A DNA stretch of 64,000 bases from Dyella lipolytica (GCF_030160075.1 NZ_BSNQ01000003.1:1548328-1612327); one strand, 5' to 3'; shown: positions 19,431-29,386, counted from the first letter of the stretch. Notes: generated by a model from the sequence alone, not told the origin. Translations and numbers: made by a program.

Positions 19431-20228
19431 ATGAAAAAGCTGTTTGCCCTCGTAGCCGCCGCAGTCCTTCTGGCCAGTTGCTCATCCTCCGGCTCCGGCG
19501 GCGCGAACAGCCAGACGCTTACGGTTGCCGCTACGGCCGTTCCGCATGCGGAGATACTCAAGCAGGTCAAACCCATCCTCGCGAAGGAAGGCATCGACCT
19601 TGAGATCAGGGTGTTCGCCGACTATGTGCAGCCCAATACACAGGTCGTCGAGAAAAGCATCGACCTGAACTACTTTCAGACCAAGCCTTATCTGGACACC
19701 TTCAACCGCGAGAACAAAACCGATCTAGTCATCGTTACCGGCGTGCACATCGAGCCGTTCGGCGCTTACTCACGCAAGTACACGTCGATCGATCAACTGC
19801 CCAATGGCGCCACCGTGACCTTGCCGAACGATCCCAGCAACCAGGCTCGCGGGCTGCTGCTGCTCGCCAGACACGGACTGATTACCCTGAAAGATCCGAG
19901 CAACGAGCTGTCCACGCCGAAGGACATCATCGCCAATCCGAAGAACCTTGTGTTCAAGCCGCTGGAAGCGGCGATGCTGCCGCGCACGCTGGACGAGGTA
20001 GACCTGTCATTGATCAATACCAACTACGCGCTTGCCGCCGGCCTCAATCCGACCAAGGATGCTCTGTTGATCGAGGACAAGAATTCGCCCTACGTGAATT
20101 ATCTGGTTGGCCGTCCGGACAACAAGGACGACCCACGCGTGCAAAAGCTGGCCCAGGCCCTCACCAGCCCGGAGATCAAGGCTTTCATCGAACAGAAGTA
20201 CCACGGCGCGGTGTTGCCCGCATTCTGA
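19431..20228 (+). CDS. metQ: Methionine-binding lipoprotein MetQ
   Basis: 265-residue NlpA-family substrate-binding lipoprotein. The lipobox is LLASCS (Cys at residue ~17). The ordered part begins near TLTVAATAVPHAEILKQV and includes the family stretch DLNYFQTKPYLDTFN. It lies 78 bp after metI in the same direction, and a strong terminator closes the operon. No S-box or other methionine riboswitch is visible upstream of metN. Confidence 0.94.
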   Translation: MKKLFALVAAAVLLASCSSSGSGGANSQTLTVAATAVPHAEILKQVKPILAKEGIDLEIRVFADYVQPNTQVVEKSIDLNYFQTKPYLDTFNRENKTDLVIVTGVHIEPFGAYSRKYTSIDQLPNGATVTLPNDPSNQARGLLLLARHGLITLKDPSNELSTPKDIIANPKNLVFKPLEAAMLPRTLDEVDLSLINTNYALAAGLNPTKDALLIEDKNSPYVNYLVGRPDNKDDPRVQKLAQALTSPEIKAFIEQKYHGAVLPAF

Positions 20229-20250
20229 GCGGCGCTTCGTATTGCACATA

Positions 20251-20279
20251 AAAAGCCCGCGCACTGCGCGGGCTTTTTT
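20251..20279 (+). terminator. Terminator of metNIQ
   Basis: AAAAGCCCGCGCA / TGCGCGGGCTTTTTT hairpin with T6, 22 nt after the metQ stop. The A-rich left arm lets it serve pncB on the other strand too. Confidence 0.9.
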
Positions 20280-20285
20280 ATGACG

Positions 20286-21473
20286 CTAGGCTTCGGCCAG
20301 CACGGGAATGTCGAACACCTGGCGCAGGTAGGCGATGTAGGCCTGGTCGTCGCACATGTTCTTGCCCGGCGAATCGCTGAGTTTGGCCACCGGTTGTCCG
20401 TTGCAGCGAACCATCTTGATCACAATGTTGAGCGGCGTCGGACCGACGTCATTGGTGAGATTGGTGCCGACACCAAACGCAAGCTGACAGCGTCCGTGGA
20501 AGTGCTTGAAGAGTTCCATCACCTTCGGAATATCGAGCCCGTCGCTGAACACCAGTATCTTGCTGCGCGGATCGACACGATTGTCCTTGTAATGCGCGAG
20601 CACGCGCTCGCCCCACGCGAACGGATCGCCCGAGTCGTGTCGCGTACCGTCGAACAGTTTGCAGAAGTACATATCGAAATCGCGCAGGAATGCCGTGAGG
20701 CCATAGACATCCGACAATGCGATGCCGAGATCGCCACGGTATTCCTTTGCCCACGCTTCGAGCGCCGCCACCTGCGAATCGCGTAACCGAGGCCCCAGCG
20801 CCTGATGCGCCTGCAGGTACTCGTGCGCCAATGTACCCAACGGGCGCAGCCCCAGTTTCCACGCCAGCCACACATTGCTGGTGCCAGCTAGTTGCTCGCC
20901 TAGCCCTTCGTGTAGCGTGGTCGCCACTTCCTGGTGCCACTCGCGCGAGAAGCGGCGGCGCGTACCGTAATCGGCGATGCGGCATTCGGCGTATCCGGGC
21001 GTATCGCGCATCAGCGCGATTTTCTCGCGCAAGCGACGCCGCCCTTCGGTGAGATCGAGACTCGGGTAGTTATTGCGGAAATAGACTTCGTTGACGATCG
21101 CCAACAGCGGTACTTCAAACAAAATGGTATGCAGCCAAGGGCCGCGAATGCGGATCTCGATTTCTCCGTTGTCCAGCGCCGACGGCGCTATCTCAACGTA
21201 TTTCGTGTTGAGCTGGAACAGTGCGAGAAAGTCGATGAAATCGCTCTTGAGAAAACGCCAACCGCGAAGGTAGTGCAGTTCCTGCTCGGTAAACCGAAGG
21301 CTGCACAACGCGCGTAGTTCGTCGCGAATCTCTTCGATGTAAGGCACCAGATCGATGCCCGGATTGCGACACTTGAAGCGATATTCCGCATGAGCTGCGG
21401 GGTATTGATGCAAAACCACCTGCATCATGGAGAATTTGTAGAGGTCGGTATCGAGCAGCGAACTGACGATCAT
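20286..21473 (-). CDS. pncB: Nicotinate phosphoribosyltransferase
   Basis: First enzyme of the NAD salvage (Preiss-Handler) pathway: nicotinate + PRPP + ATP to nicotinate mononucleotide. 395 residues starting [18 protein letters not shown]. The conserved [18 protein letters not shown] block and the nearby [15 protein letters not shown] stretch (with the phosphorylated-His-type motif) are present. GGAAGTGA precedes the ATG. The 364 bp upstream contain a terminator-ended transcript that may attenuate this gene. Confidence 0.94.
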   Translation of the reverse strand: MIVSSLLDTDLYKFSMMQVVLHQYPAAHAEYRFKCRNPGIDLVPYIEEIRDELRALCSLRFTEQELHYLRGWRFLKSDFIDFLALFQLNTKYVEIAPSALDNGEIEIRIRGPWLHTILFEVPLLAIVNEVYFRNNYPSLDLTEGRRRLREKIALMRDTPGYAECRIADYGTRRRFSREWHQEVATTLHEGLGEQLAGTSNVWLAWKLGLRPLGTLAHEYLQAHQALGPRLRDSQVAALEAWAKEYRGDLGIALSDVYGLTAFLRDFDMYFCKLFDGTRHDSGDPFAWGERVLAHYKDNRVDPRSKILVFSDGLDIPKVMELFKHFHGRCQLAFGVGTNLTNDVGPTPLNIVIKMVRCNGQPVAKLSDSPGKNMCDDQAYIAYLRQVFDIPVLAEA

Positions 21474-21559
21474 GGATCACTTCCATGTCGGGGATGGGGA
21501 CGCGCGCGAACGTCGCGGCGCTTGCCGATTATCTCGCCGAAGCCGTCGCCATGAACAGC

Positions 21560-21694
21560 AAAAAGTAAAACCCCGGCAGCCAGGGGAATAACTGCCGGGG
21601 TTTGTTAGGTCGCGTTCCGGGGGGAGGGTAGATAGGAACCGACCCCTCGATGGCACGATGCACTGTGCCACCTAGGTTGTCGCCTCACGGCGAT
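21560..21694 (-). ncRNA. Candidate C-rich small RNA or pncB leader attenuator
   Basis: Read leftward, a possible promoter (TTGAAC about 20 nt before TAACTA at 21701-21706) is followed by three hairpins. They are TCGCC/GGCGA (21680-21693), GGCAC/GTGCC (21652-21669), and a strong terminator CCCCGGCAG/CTGCCGGGG (21571-21600) ending in UUUUACUUUUU. Between them lies a C-rich single-stranded run (CCCUCCCCCC, 21619-21628), and the terminator loop contains CCCC. C-rich loops are the hallmark of Xanthomonas sX13-type small RNAs that pair with G-rich ribosome sites. Alternatively it is the attenuated leader of pncB, 90 nt downstream. No family match was made. Confidence 0.5.
21571..21600 (-). terminator. 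Intrinsic terminator upstream of pncB
   Basis: 9-bp perfect stem CCCCGGCAG/CTGCCGGGG with a 12-nt loop. On the minus strand it runs into TTTTACTTTTT. It lies in the intergenic region 98 nt before the pncB start, so it ends a transcript that is not pncB itself or attenuates it. Confidence 0.85.
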
Positions 21695-21837
21695 GTCGTG
21701 TAGTTAGTGCGGTCTGAGCAGATGAAGTTCAAGGGCACGGCACGTTTTGTTCAGGTTACCGATAGCTATTCGACCAGCACGCCCATACGGTTACAGTTGC
21801 GTCGTTTCCAAGTACTTGTCTTCACAAGGAGGTTGCC

Positions 21838-22650
21838 ATGTTGATGCGTTGCTTGTGTCTGATCGCTCTATGCCTCGCCTTGCCCCTGCATGCCGCCGAC
21901 TTGAGCATCGACGCCGGCCGAGGCGCGCACATCTGGACGACATCCGAGCTGCTGGCGAGGCCGGATGCACGCGTCGTGACGATTCCGATCGACGTAGCGT
22001 TTCACCGCACCATGCAATATCGCGCCGTGCCGCTTCGCGCGCTGCTGCCTGGCTTGGAACCTGGCGATCACCTGCAATTCGTCGCCGCCGATGGCTTCTC
22101 CGTCGATATTGCGGGTGATGCGATTCTCAACCAGGCAGGTGCCATCGCGTGGCTTGCCGTAGAAGATCCACAGCAACCATGGCCCGCCCTGCCCGGCAAC
22201 AAGGGTGGTGCCGGCCCGTTCTACGTGGTGTGGACGCACCCCGCCGCTGCGCACATCAGCAGCGAGCAATGGCCCTACCAGCTCGTACTCATCCGACGAA
22301 CGCAACATGCCGCCACGCGTTTTCCTGCCACCGCGCCGACGGCTTCCGTGCCGGCTGACAGCCCGATTCGCCAAGGTTATGCGGTGTTCCAACGCACCTG
22401 TTTCGCCTGCCACACGCTCAACGGCGAGGGTGACGCGCGTATGGGGCCGGACCTCAATATTCCCTATAGCCCCACCGAATACCTGCGCGCCGATCTGTTG
22501 CGTGCATTTATCCGCGATCCGCAGTCGTTACGGCGCTGGCCGGAAGCGAAAATGTCCGGATTTCCCACGCAGGAGTCGCTCTCCGATGCTGACCTGAACG
22601 CATTGCTCGCCTACCTGCGTTACATGGCTCAACATAAAGTCGCGCATTGA
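21838..22650 (+). CDS. Exported cytochrome c with N-terminal molybdopterin-oxidoreductase-like domain
   Basis: 270 residues. A signal peptide ends near LHAAD. Residues ~20-160 resemble the fold of sulfite-oxidase-type domains (RAVPLRALLPGLEPGD ... VAADGFSVDI) but lack an obvious molybdenum-ligand Cys. Residues ~175-265 form a class I cytochrome c with CFACH as haem site and a distal Met candidate (KMSGFP). AAGGAGG precedes the ATG. It is probably a periplasmic electron carrier; its partner is not in the window. Confidence 0.7.
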   Translation: MLMRCLCLIALCLALPLHAADLSIDAGRGAHIWTTSELLARPDARVVTIPIDVAFHRTMQYRAVPLRALLPGLEPGDHLQFVAADGFSVDIAGDAILNQAGAIAWLAVEDPQQPWPALPGNKGGAGPFYVVWTHPAAAHISSEQWPYQLVLIRRTQHAATRFPATAPTASVPADSPIRQGYAVFQRTCFACHTLNGEGDARMGPDLNIPYSPTEYLRADLLRAFIRDPQSLRRWPEAKMSGFPTQESLSDADLNALLAYLRYMAQHKVAH

Positions 22651-22655
22651 GCGCC

Positions 22656-23765
22656 TCAGTGTGAAGTCGCCTCGGACGAAAGCGGCAATCGGGAAGCGTC
22701 CAACAGGTCGCGCAGCGCGCTTTCGCGCTCCGTCGTCGGTTTTCGCGCCAATGCACGTACACGGGCATAAAAATCTGGCCATCGCCCATCGGCTCGCTGG
22801 AACAGCACAGCGAACGCATGCACCCATTGGTCATACAAGCCGAAGGGCAACAACTTTGCGTTGTTGATCGGTTGCGAGACCCAGGCATCGTAGCGATGAT
22901 CGTTCGGCCAATTCTTGTCGCGCCATGCGGCATAGCGCACGCGAAAATCGGCGATTTCGCGCTCCTTGCCGGCCGCCATCGCGGCGTTGTCCACGCCGCT
23001 GGCATAAAGCTTTTTCAGACGCTCGCGCAGATCCAGCGCCAGCTTCGTGAATCCATCGTCCATGGCCTGATCATGATCATCTTCGACCGGTTCGCCGCGC
23101 GAACGATGCCATTCGCGCAGGCCCTCGTTTTCGACAAACATCGCATAGCTTTCGTTGAAAGCGGTGTCGCCCTTTACATAAAGCAGCTGATGCGCGAGTT
23201 CATGGAAAATCGTGCCGACCAGTTCGTCATCGTCCCAGCGCATCATGCTGCTGAGAATGGGATCGGCAAACCACCCTAGCGTGGAATACGCCGGAACACC
23301 GCCGACGTAGACGTCATTGCCCTGCGCATGCAGCCGCTCGGCACTTTGCTTGGCTTTCTTGTCGTCGAACCATCCGCGATAGGCCACGCAACCGGCGATC
23401 GGGAAACATTGCCGCACCGCATCGACCGAGAAGCGAGGTGTCGCGAAGACGTTCCACACGACATATGGGCGATGCAGCTCGACGTAGTAGGTATAGCTTC
23501 GGTTATTCGGCAGATCCAGTTGCTTCGAGGCGAATTGCCGCGCCTGCTGGGCAAGCTGTAAACGCGTCGCAAGCTTCGGATCGGTGCTGGGATCGGCGAT
23601 GACTTTATCGACAGAACGACGTTGCAACAGCAAGGCGCTTTCGCCGTGCGTCACGTGTGCGTAGTAGCGAAGGTTGGCGCAAGCACCGATCACGGCAGCC
23701 ACTGCGATGCAGGAAATTAGCCTGGCGCCTGAAATGAGAATGCGGGGTCGGATCATCCCCCGCAT
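22656..23765 (-). CDS. Putative zinc aminopeptidase lipoprotein (COG4324 type)
   Basis: 369 residues. The lipobox is VIGACANL near residue 29. The metallopeptidase motif is TIFHELAHQLLY with the downstream Glu in NESYAMFVENEG, a gluzincin arrangement. The stretch CVAYRGWFDDKKAKQ is typical of the predicted aminopeptidase family COG4324. It probably sits in the periplasm on a lipid anchor. The in-frame ATG four residues in is an alternative start. It is convergent with the cytochrome gene. Confidence 0.78.
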   Translation of the reverse strand: MRGMIRPRILISGARLISCIAVAAVIGACANLRYYAHVTHGESALLLQRRSVDKVIADPSTDPKLATRLQLAQQARQFASKQLDLPNNRSYTYYVELHRPYVVWNVFATPRFSVDAVRQCFPIAGCVAYRGWFDDKKAKQSAERLHAQGNDVYVGGVPAYSTLGWFADPILSSMMRWDDDELVGTIFHELAHQLLYVKGDTAFNESYAMFVENEGLREWHRSRGEPVEDDHDQAMDDGFTKLALDLRERLKKLYASGVDNAAMAAGKEREIADFRVRYAAWRDKNWPNDHRYDAWVSQPINNAKLLPFGLYDQWVHAFAVLFQRADGRWPDFYARVRALARKPTTERESALRDLLDASRLPLSSEATSH

Positions 23766-23784
23766 TCTGACTTAAGAATCGTTA

Positions 23785-24165
23785 TTAGTGACCGCTGAAA
23801 TGGCCGCCAGATCCATGCGATGCGCCATGACCGCCGGACCAACCGCCATGCCCGTGCCACCCTGAACCGCCGCGCCATCCCGGATTGCCACGCCAGTATC
23901 GGCCGCCATACCACCCGCCACCGACGAAGACTCCCGGGGCATAGCAGCAGCCGTAGTAACCGTAATAGCCGTAGGGGTAATAGCCATAGCCGTACGGGTA
24001 GTACCCGTTATAGACGACAGCGGGACCGCTGCCGTAATAGACGTCGCCGGCAGAACCGTTGCCCTGTACGTAGCTATAGCCTGGAGCAACATAGCAACCG
24101 GATAACGCGCCCATAAGAACGGCCAGTACCAGACCGGTCAGTAAGCGTTTGATGGTGTATTTCAT
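23785..24165 (-). CDS. Gly/Tyr-rich lipoprotein, unknown function
   Basis: 126 residues. The lipobox is ALSGCYVAPG near residue 24. The mature part is dominated by Tyr-Gly repeats (YYPYGYGYYPYGYYGYYG) and then a Gly/His/Trp-rich tail (GWHGHGGWSGGHG). The composition suggests a disordered, possibly metal-binding or surface-adhesive protein. The ATG at 24165 (MKYTIKRLL) is chosen because the signal peptide begins there. Confidence 0.65.
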   Translation of the reverse strand: MKYTIKRLLTGLVLAVLMGALSGCYVAPGYSYVQGNGSAGDVYYGSGPAVVYNGYYPYGYGYYPYGYYGYYGCCYAPGVFVGGGWYGGRYWRGNPGWRGGSGWHGHGGWSGGHGASHGSGGHFSGH

Positions 24166-24303
24166 GGCGAGGACTCCATGCCTTCTACGCAAACACGGTA
24201 CTCCTATTCGTTGAATAGGTCCTGAGCAAAAACGAAAGAACCGGCTGGCGCCCAAGCGCTAACCGGTCTCCGTAGACATGGTGAACTGTAACGACGATTT
24301 CGA

Positions 24304-25011
24304 TCAGCTTTTGCCGTTCTTGCCCTGATCGCCGCGCGCGTGGGCGACATGGTTGTGTACCGTATCGCCGCCGTGGTTCGCCGCATGGTTATGCACATCG
24401 CCATTGTTGCCGTGCGGTGCCGACGTCGCACCCGGCCAGGTCGGCCCCTGCTTGATGCGTTCTTGCTTGGCCTGCAGCAGCGCCTGGATATGCGCAACGG
24501 CTTCCTCGGGACTGATATGAGCCGGTGCGGGAGGCGCCGCCACCGCAACAGATTCTTTCGGCGTCTGCGGTGCAACCGGTTTCTTTACTGCCACTGCCGG
24601 CACGCTCGACGGCGCTGCCTTGCGAGTCGCGACCGGGCCGGTCGGTGCTTTGCGGATTGCCTTTTTCGTCGCGGCGTCCTTAACCCCAGCCACCTTTTTG
24701 GCCGGCGACTTTTTGACCGCGCCTTTTACTGCCGGCGTGGAGAGGGCAGCCTTGCGGGCGGCGGTTTTCTTGGGCGTCTTTTTTGCGGTCTTCACGCCCA
24801 CGGCCTTTTTGCTTGCCGTCTTTTTAACCGCTTTTTTTACGACTTTGCGAGCAGTCTTCTTCGCCACCTTCTTGCCGGTCACAGCTTTTTTTACGGCTTT
24901 TTTGCGCGTTGCGGCTGGCTTCCGGACCGTCTTCTTCTTGGTCGAGCCAGCGCCTTTGCTTGCCTTGCGGGCCGCGGACTTCTTCGCGGCAGACTTGCGG
25001 GTCGTTGCCAT
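24304..25011 (-). CDS. Histone H1-like Lys/Ala-rich protein (AlgP/HctB type)
   Basis: 235 residues. The first ~150 are Lys/Ala/Thr-rich with many KKA, KKT and AAK repeats, resembling eukaryotic histone H1 tails and Pseudomonas AlgP. Such proteins bind DNA non-specifically. Residues ~165-185 (HISPEEAVAHIQALLQAKQ) look like an amphipathic helix. The tail is His/Asn/Gly-rich (NHGGDTVHNHVAHARG). Repeat-driven similarity makes exact family assignment unreliable. Confidence 0.7.
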   Translation of the reverse strand: MATTRKSAAKKSAARKASKGAGSTKKKTVRKPAATRKKAVKKAVTGKKVAKKTARKVVKKAVKKTASKKAVGVKTAKKTPKKTAARKAALSTPAVKGAVKKSPAKKVAGVKDAATKKAIRKAPTGPVATRKAAPSSVPAVAVKKPVAPQTPKESVAVAAPPAPAHISPEEAVAHIQALLQAKQERIKQGPTWPGATSAPHGNNGDVHNHAANHGGDTVHNHVAHARGDQGKNGKS

Positions 25012-25091
25012 GCGTGGGTACTCCGACGGTGATCAGTGACGTGACCTTGGCATCATCAGGATGTATGCGCAATGAGCACAAGTGCCGGAGA

Positions 25092-25700
25092 TCACATGCC
25101 GGGCTGCGACAAAGCTTCCATGAAATGCGGCAGTACCGCCGGATTCACCAGCACCGTGAAAACCACACCATAAGCCGCACCCCAAAGGTGTGCGCTGTGA
25201 TTGATATTACCCTGCCCGCGCTGATCCATATACACCGAATAAACCACGTACAGCACCGCATAGATGATCGCCGGCATCGGCACGACCAACACCAGAATCC
25301 GGCTCCAGGGATATAGCATGATGAAACCGAAGAGCACCGCGGATACCGCGCCAGATGCACCCAGGCTGCGGTAGTTGGAGTTGTGCCGATTCTTGAGATA
25401 CGTGGGCAGGATCGAGATCACCAATCCCCCCAGATAAAACAGTCCGAACCCGAACTCACCCAGGCTCTGGTTGTAGAACGGTTCCATCGCCCGGCCGAAG
25501 AAAAACAGCGTCATCATGTTGAACAACAGATGCATGCCATCGGCATGAATCAGCCCGTAGGTGACCAGGCGGTAATATTCGCGTTTGCGCTCGATCGCCG
25601 GAGGCCACAAGATCAGATCGTCGATCAGGCGGCGGTTGTTGAACGCCATGAACGAGACGATGCAGGTGGCGGCAAGGATGATCAACAGCGTAGTCGGCAT
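25092..25700 (-). CDS. Rhomboid family intramembrane serine protease
   Basis: 202 residues with about six membrane segments. The catalytic Ser is in SLGASGAVSAVLFG and the catalytic His in HSAHLWGAAYG. HADGMHLLFNMMTLFFFG is the typical HxxxHxxxN block of the second segment. It cleaves transmembrane helices of unknown substrates. It starts MPTTLLIILAATC at 25700. Confidence 0.9.
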   Translation of the reverse strand: MPTTLLIILAATCIVSFMAFNNRRLIDDLILWPPAIERKREYYRLVTYGLIHADGMHLLFNMMTLFFFGRAMEPFYNQSLGEFGFGLFYLGGLVISILPTYLKNRHNSNYRSLGASGAVSAVLFGFIMLYPWSRILVLVVPMPAIIYAVLYVVYSVYMDQRGQGNINHSAHLWGAAYGVVFTVLVNPAVLPHFMEALSQPGM

Positions 25701-25810
25701 ATGACGAATCTGACAAAGTTTGAGAATTTCGCCATCTTGACGTTCACGGGCCGAGTTGTCGACGGCTAGAATGCGCGATCAAGCCACGCGCTCGCTCTTT
25801 ACCGAACTGT

Positions 25811-26692
25811 ATGAAGCCGATCCGCTATATGCACCTGGATGTCTTCGCCGCCAGCCCCGGCGGCGGCAACCACCTCGGCGTCGTGACGGATGCGGCCGGT
25901 TGGAGCGATACGCAGATGCAGCGCTACGCACGCTGGACCGATCTGGTGGAAACCACCTTTTTGCTGCCTCCCAGCGATCCCAAAGCCAGTTACCGGGTGC
26001 GTATCTTTACGCCGCAAAAGGAAATCGCCTTCGCCGGTCATCCCAGCGTCGGTAGCGCCCACGCCGTGCTCGAATGTGGATTGGCGGCCCCTAAAGACGA
26101 CCTGCTTTGGCAGGAGTGTGGCGCAGGAGTTTTACCTATCCGCGTGGAAGGTAGCGGCCCGCAGCGCAGGCTGCTGCTGCAATCGCCCGAAGCACGCGTG
26201 GTGAAAACGGGGCTGCATGCGCATCCCCTGCTCGCCTCCACGCTCAATGGCATCGGCCTCGGGGTGCTGCCGCCGGCACTGGTCGACGGCGGCCGCCGCT
26301 GGTGGTTGGCCGAATGTTCGGATGAAGCGAGCCTGCGTGCCTGGCAACCGGACCACAGTGCGATCGGCGCTCTGGCCGTCGCTAGTGGCAGCATGGGTCT
26401 GTGTGCGTTCGCTCGCAGCACGCATCCCGAGTATCAACTGGTGGTCCGCGCGTTTCCTTCCGGCGTCGGTATCGTTGAAGATCCCGCCTCCGGCGCGGCC
26501 AACGGTCTGATTGCTGCCTACCTCCTGCACGCCGAGCCGAACGGTCCCCTGGCGCGCGGCTATTCAGTGAGCCAGGGGCGCGAGATGGGCCACGATGCCT
26601 TGCTGATTGCGCATATCGCCGAAGGCATCATCTGGATCGGCGGCCATACCAATACCGTGATCGACGGCACCCTGCACTGGAACGACGCGTGA
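25811..26692 (+). CDS. PhzF family isomerase/epimerase-like protein
   Basis: 293 residues of the diaminopimelate-epimerase-like PhzF fold. The N-terminus is [20 protein letters not shown], where most members read PFxGNPLAVV. Other blocks are [21 protein letters not shown] and the C-terminal [15 protein letters not shown]. Substrate unknown; phenazine genes are absent, so a phenazine role is not implied. It overlaps the next gene by GTGA, indicating an operon. Confidence 0.87.
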   Translation: MKPIRYMHLDVFAASPGGGNHLGVVTDAAGWSDTQMQRYARWTDLVETTFLLPPSDPKASYRVRIFTPQKEIAFAGHPSVGSAHAVLECGLAAPKDDLLWQECGAGVLPIRVEGSGPQRRLLLQSPEARVVKTGLHAHPLLASTLNGIGLGVLPPALVDGGRRWWLAECSDEASLRAWQPDHSAIGALAVASGSMGLCAFARSTHPEYQLVVRAFPSGVGIVEDPASGAANGLIAAYLLHAEPNGPLARGYSVSQGREMGHDALLIAHIAEGIIWIGGHTNTVIDGTLHWNDA

Positions 26693-27159
26693 GCGAAGCG
26701 CCTCGCATCTGGGTGGATGCCGACGCCTGCCCGGTAGCGATCAAGGAGATCCTGTTTCGCGCGGCGCAACGCACGCAAGTGCATGTGACGCTAGTAGCGA
26801 ACCATGCGTTGCGCACACCACCGTCGCCCAATATCCGTAGCATCCAGGTGCCGCCCGGTTTCGACGTGGCCGATAACGAAATCGTGCGCCACGTGAATCC
26901 CGGCGACTTGGTGGTGACGCAAGACATCCCGCTGGCTGCCGCCGTTATCGGCAAAGGCGCATTAGCTATCCACCCGCGCGGCGAACTCTATACAGCCGAG
27001 ACGATTCAACAACGTCTCGGCATGCGCAATTTCATGGAAGAACTGCGCAGCTCCGGTGTGGATACCGGCGGACCCGCAGCATTGCATCCGCGCGACAAAC
27101 AGGCATTCGGCAACCAGCTCGATCGCTGGCTGGCGCAACGCTTGCCTGCACCTCGCTAA
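26689..27159 (+). CDS. YaiI/YqxD family protein (DUF188)
   Basis: 156 residues beginning [16 protein letters not shown], the conserved Asp-rich start of the UPF0178 family, related to PIN-like nuclease folds. [17 protein letters not shown] is the second conserved acidic block. Function unproven. It starts at GTG 26689, overlapping the PhzF stop. Its TAA shares three bases with the stop of the convergent dehydrogenase. Confidence 0.88.
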   Translation: MSEAPRIWVDADACPVAIKEILFRAAQRTQVHVTLVANHALRTPPSPNIRSIQVPPGFDVADNEIVRHVNPGDLVVTQDIPLAAAVIGKGALAIHPRGELYTAETIQQRLGMRNFMEELRSSGVDTGGPAALHPRDKQAFGNQLDRWLAQRLPAPR

Positions 27160-28046
27160 CCCTTGTTGCGCTGATCCAGATTCGCACGACGCTCGGAAAC
27201 CCGTGCAAGCGCGGACAAGTCCATCGACTCGGCCCCATCGGCCATCGCTTCCAGCAAACTGTCGCGCAATACGCTCGCCAACGGCATCGCCACTTGCGCC
27301 GCATGGCCTGCATCCTGCGCCAGCATGACATCCTTCAGGCCTAGCGGTAGTGCAAAACCGGGCGGCGTGAAGCGCTGTTCGGCGATCGATTTGCCGTAGA
27401 TCTGATAGACCGGCGAAGCGAACAGAGTGCTGGTCATCAATTCAAGGAAATCGCTTGCGCTCACGCCGTAAGCACGGGCCAGCACGGAGGCTTCGGCCAT
27501 GCTTTCGATCGCCGTGACGATCATGAAATTGCCAGCCAGCTTCACGACATTGGCGCGCTCCGGTGCGTCGCCCATGGGCCATAGCTTGGCAGCCATGACC
27601 TCGAGCAGCGGCTTGACCTTCTCCACCGCAGTGGCCTGGCCCGCTACGAGGATGTTGAGTTTTCCCGCCGCTGCTACGTCAGGACGGCCAAACACCGGCG
27701 CCGCCACATAGCCGAGGCCGCGCTTGCCGTGCTCTTCGGCCAATTGTTTGGCGAGTGCCACGGAAATTGTCGCGTGATTGACATGCACGGTGCCCGGATC
27801 CATCGCATCGAGCAGACCGCCGTCGAGGAAAACCTCGCGCATCGCCTGGTCGTTTGCCAGCATGCTGTGCAGCACGTCGCCCTGTGCAGCACGATCCGGT
27901 GTGTGCACCACTTTCGCGCCCAGCGATCCAAGCTTTTCCGCCGCCGCTTCCGACCGATTCCAGACGGTGACGGCATGTCCTGCAGCGATCAGATTGCTGG
28001 CCATGGCGCTGCCCATCGCGCCGAGCCCGATAAAACCGACTTTCAT
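27156..28046 (-). CDS. Beta-hydroxyacid dehydrogenase (3-hydroxyisobutyrate dehydrogenase family)
   Basis: 296 residues. The Rossmann motif is [27 protein letters not shown] matches the substrate-binding block, and the catalytic Lys lies in [14 protein letters not shown](P)-dependent oxidation of a short 3-hydroxy acid such as hydroxyisobutyrate, tartronate semialdehyde or succinic semialdehyde is expected; the substrate cannot be told apart by eye. It is convergent with the DUF188 gene with overlapping stops. Confidence 0.87.
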   Translation of the reverse strand: MKVGFIGLGAMGSAMASNLIAAGHAVTVWNRSEAAAEKLGSLGAKVVHTPDRAAQGDVLHSMLANDQAMREVFLDGGLLDAMDPGTVHVNHATISVALAKQLAEEHGKRGLGYVAAPVFGRPDVAAAGKLNILVAGQATAVEKVKPLLEVMAAKLWPMGDAPERANVVKLAGNFMIVTAIESMAEASVLARAYGVSASDFLELMTSTLFASPVYQIYGKSIAEQRFTPPGFALPLGLKDVMLAQDAGHAAQVAMPLASVLRDSLLEAMADGAESMDLSALARVSERRANLDQRNKG

Positions 28047-28109
28047 GAGAAATCTCCAAGCGAAGGATGCTTAGTTCACCATGATCGATGTTCAGTGGAT
28101 GCAAATGGT

Positions 28110-29288
28110 CTAGACCACTTCGCCCGCGGCATAGCCAGACGCCCAGGCCCACTGAAAGTTGTAGCCGCCCAACCAACCGGTGACGTCGACCACTTCGCCG
28201 ATGAAATACAAACCCGGCACGAGCTTCGATTGCATGGTGCTGGACGAAAGCCCGTCCGTATCCACGCCGCCCAGCGTTACTTCCGCCGTGCGATAGCCTT
28301 CCGTGCCGCTGGCGACGATGGGCCAGTCGTGCAGCTGCGCGCCCATATCGCGTAATTCCGCATCGCGGTATTGCCGCATCGGCCGGCTATGCAGCCATAG
28401 CTCGCTCAGGCGTTGCGCCAAGCGTTTCGGTAACAGGTCACCCAGCACGTTGCGCAATTCCGCAGCCGGTCGTGCTGCGCGCTGGGCAACCAGCCATTCG
28501 CCGATATCCTGCTCCGGCGACAAATCGATACGCAGATCGTCCCCGGGCTGCCAATACGAAGAAATCTGCAAAATCGACGGGCCACTGATCCCACGATGCG
28601 TAAACAGCAGCCCCGCGCGAAAACTGCGCTTGCCGACGCGTGCTTCCGCGATGGGCAAGGCGACGCCCGCAAGATCCTGATAATGCTCCTGGTGCTTGCT
28701 GCTCAAGGTCAGCGGTACCAGACCGGCGCGGGTCGCCAATAAGTTGTGGCCAAATTGACGCGCCAGCTCGTAACCCAATCCGCTAGCACCCATGCTGGGA
28801 ATCGACAGGCCGCCGCTGGCGACCACCAGCGAATCGGCATGTACTTCACCCTTTGCCGTCATCACTGCGAAACCTTCGCTCGTCTTGCGAACCTGTCGCA
28901 CAGCGCAACTGGTTTCGACACGAACATCTGCCGCAGCGCATTCGTCCAGCAGCATGCGCACAATCAGCTTGGAAGACTCGTCGCAAAACAGCTGTCCGAG
29001 TTCCTTCTCGTGATAGGCGATGCGGTGTTTTTCCACCAGCGCGATAAAGTCAGCTGGGGTGTAGCGTGCCAGAGCAGACTTCGCGAAATGCGGATTAGCG
29101 GAAAGATATTGCGCAGGCGTCACGCCGAGATTGGTGAAGTTGCAGCGTCCGCCACCGGACATCAGGATCTTCTTGCCGGCCTTGTTGGCATGATCGAGCA
29201 CCAGCACATGCCGGCCGCGCTGGCCCGCCGTGATCGCACACATCAAGCCTGCGGCGCCGGCGCCGATGACCAGGACATCCACTTTCAC
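28110..29288 (-). CDS. HI0933/YhiN-like flavoprotein
   Basis: 392 residues from GTG 29288. The FAD motif VLVIGAGAAGLMCAITAGQ is at the very N-terminus, followed by KAGKKILMSGGGRCNFTN, the family hallmark. The C-terminus has GLYFIGEVVDVTGWLGGYN. The family contains BaiN-type reductases, but most members lack a function. An in-frame ATG at 29348 would add 20 residues unlike the family and run into the yajQ promoter region, so GTG is preferred. Confidence 0.85.
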   Translation of the reverse strand: MKVDVLVIGAGAAGLMCAITAGQRGRHVLVLDHANKAGKKILMSGGGRCNFTNLGVTPAQYLSANPHFAKSALARYTPADFIALVEKHRIAYHEKELGQLFCDESSKLIVRMLLDECAAADVRVETSCAVRQVRKTSEGFAVMTAKGEVHADSLVVASGGLSIPSMGASGLGYELARQFGHNLLATRAGLVPLTLSSKHQEHYQDLAGVALPIAEARVGKRSFRAGLLFTHRGISGPSILQISSYWQPGDDLRIDLSPEQDIGEWLVAQRAARPAAELRNVLGDLLPKRLAQRLSELWLHSRPMRQYRDAELRDMGAQLHDWPIVASGTEGYRTAEVTLGGVDTDGLSSSTMQSKLVPGLYFIGEVVDVTGWLGGYNFQWAWASGYAAGEVV

Positions 29289-29386
29289 GCCATCACCGCC
29301 ATCTTGTTCGCCGGACCGCCCATACCATGCATTATCCAACAGATGCATGGCTTACACTTATCGCCTACTCCATATGGACAACGCCC

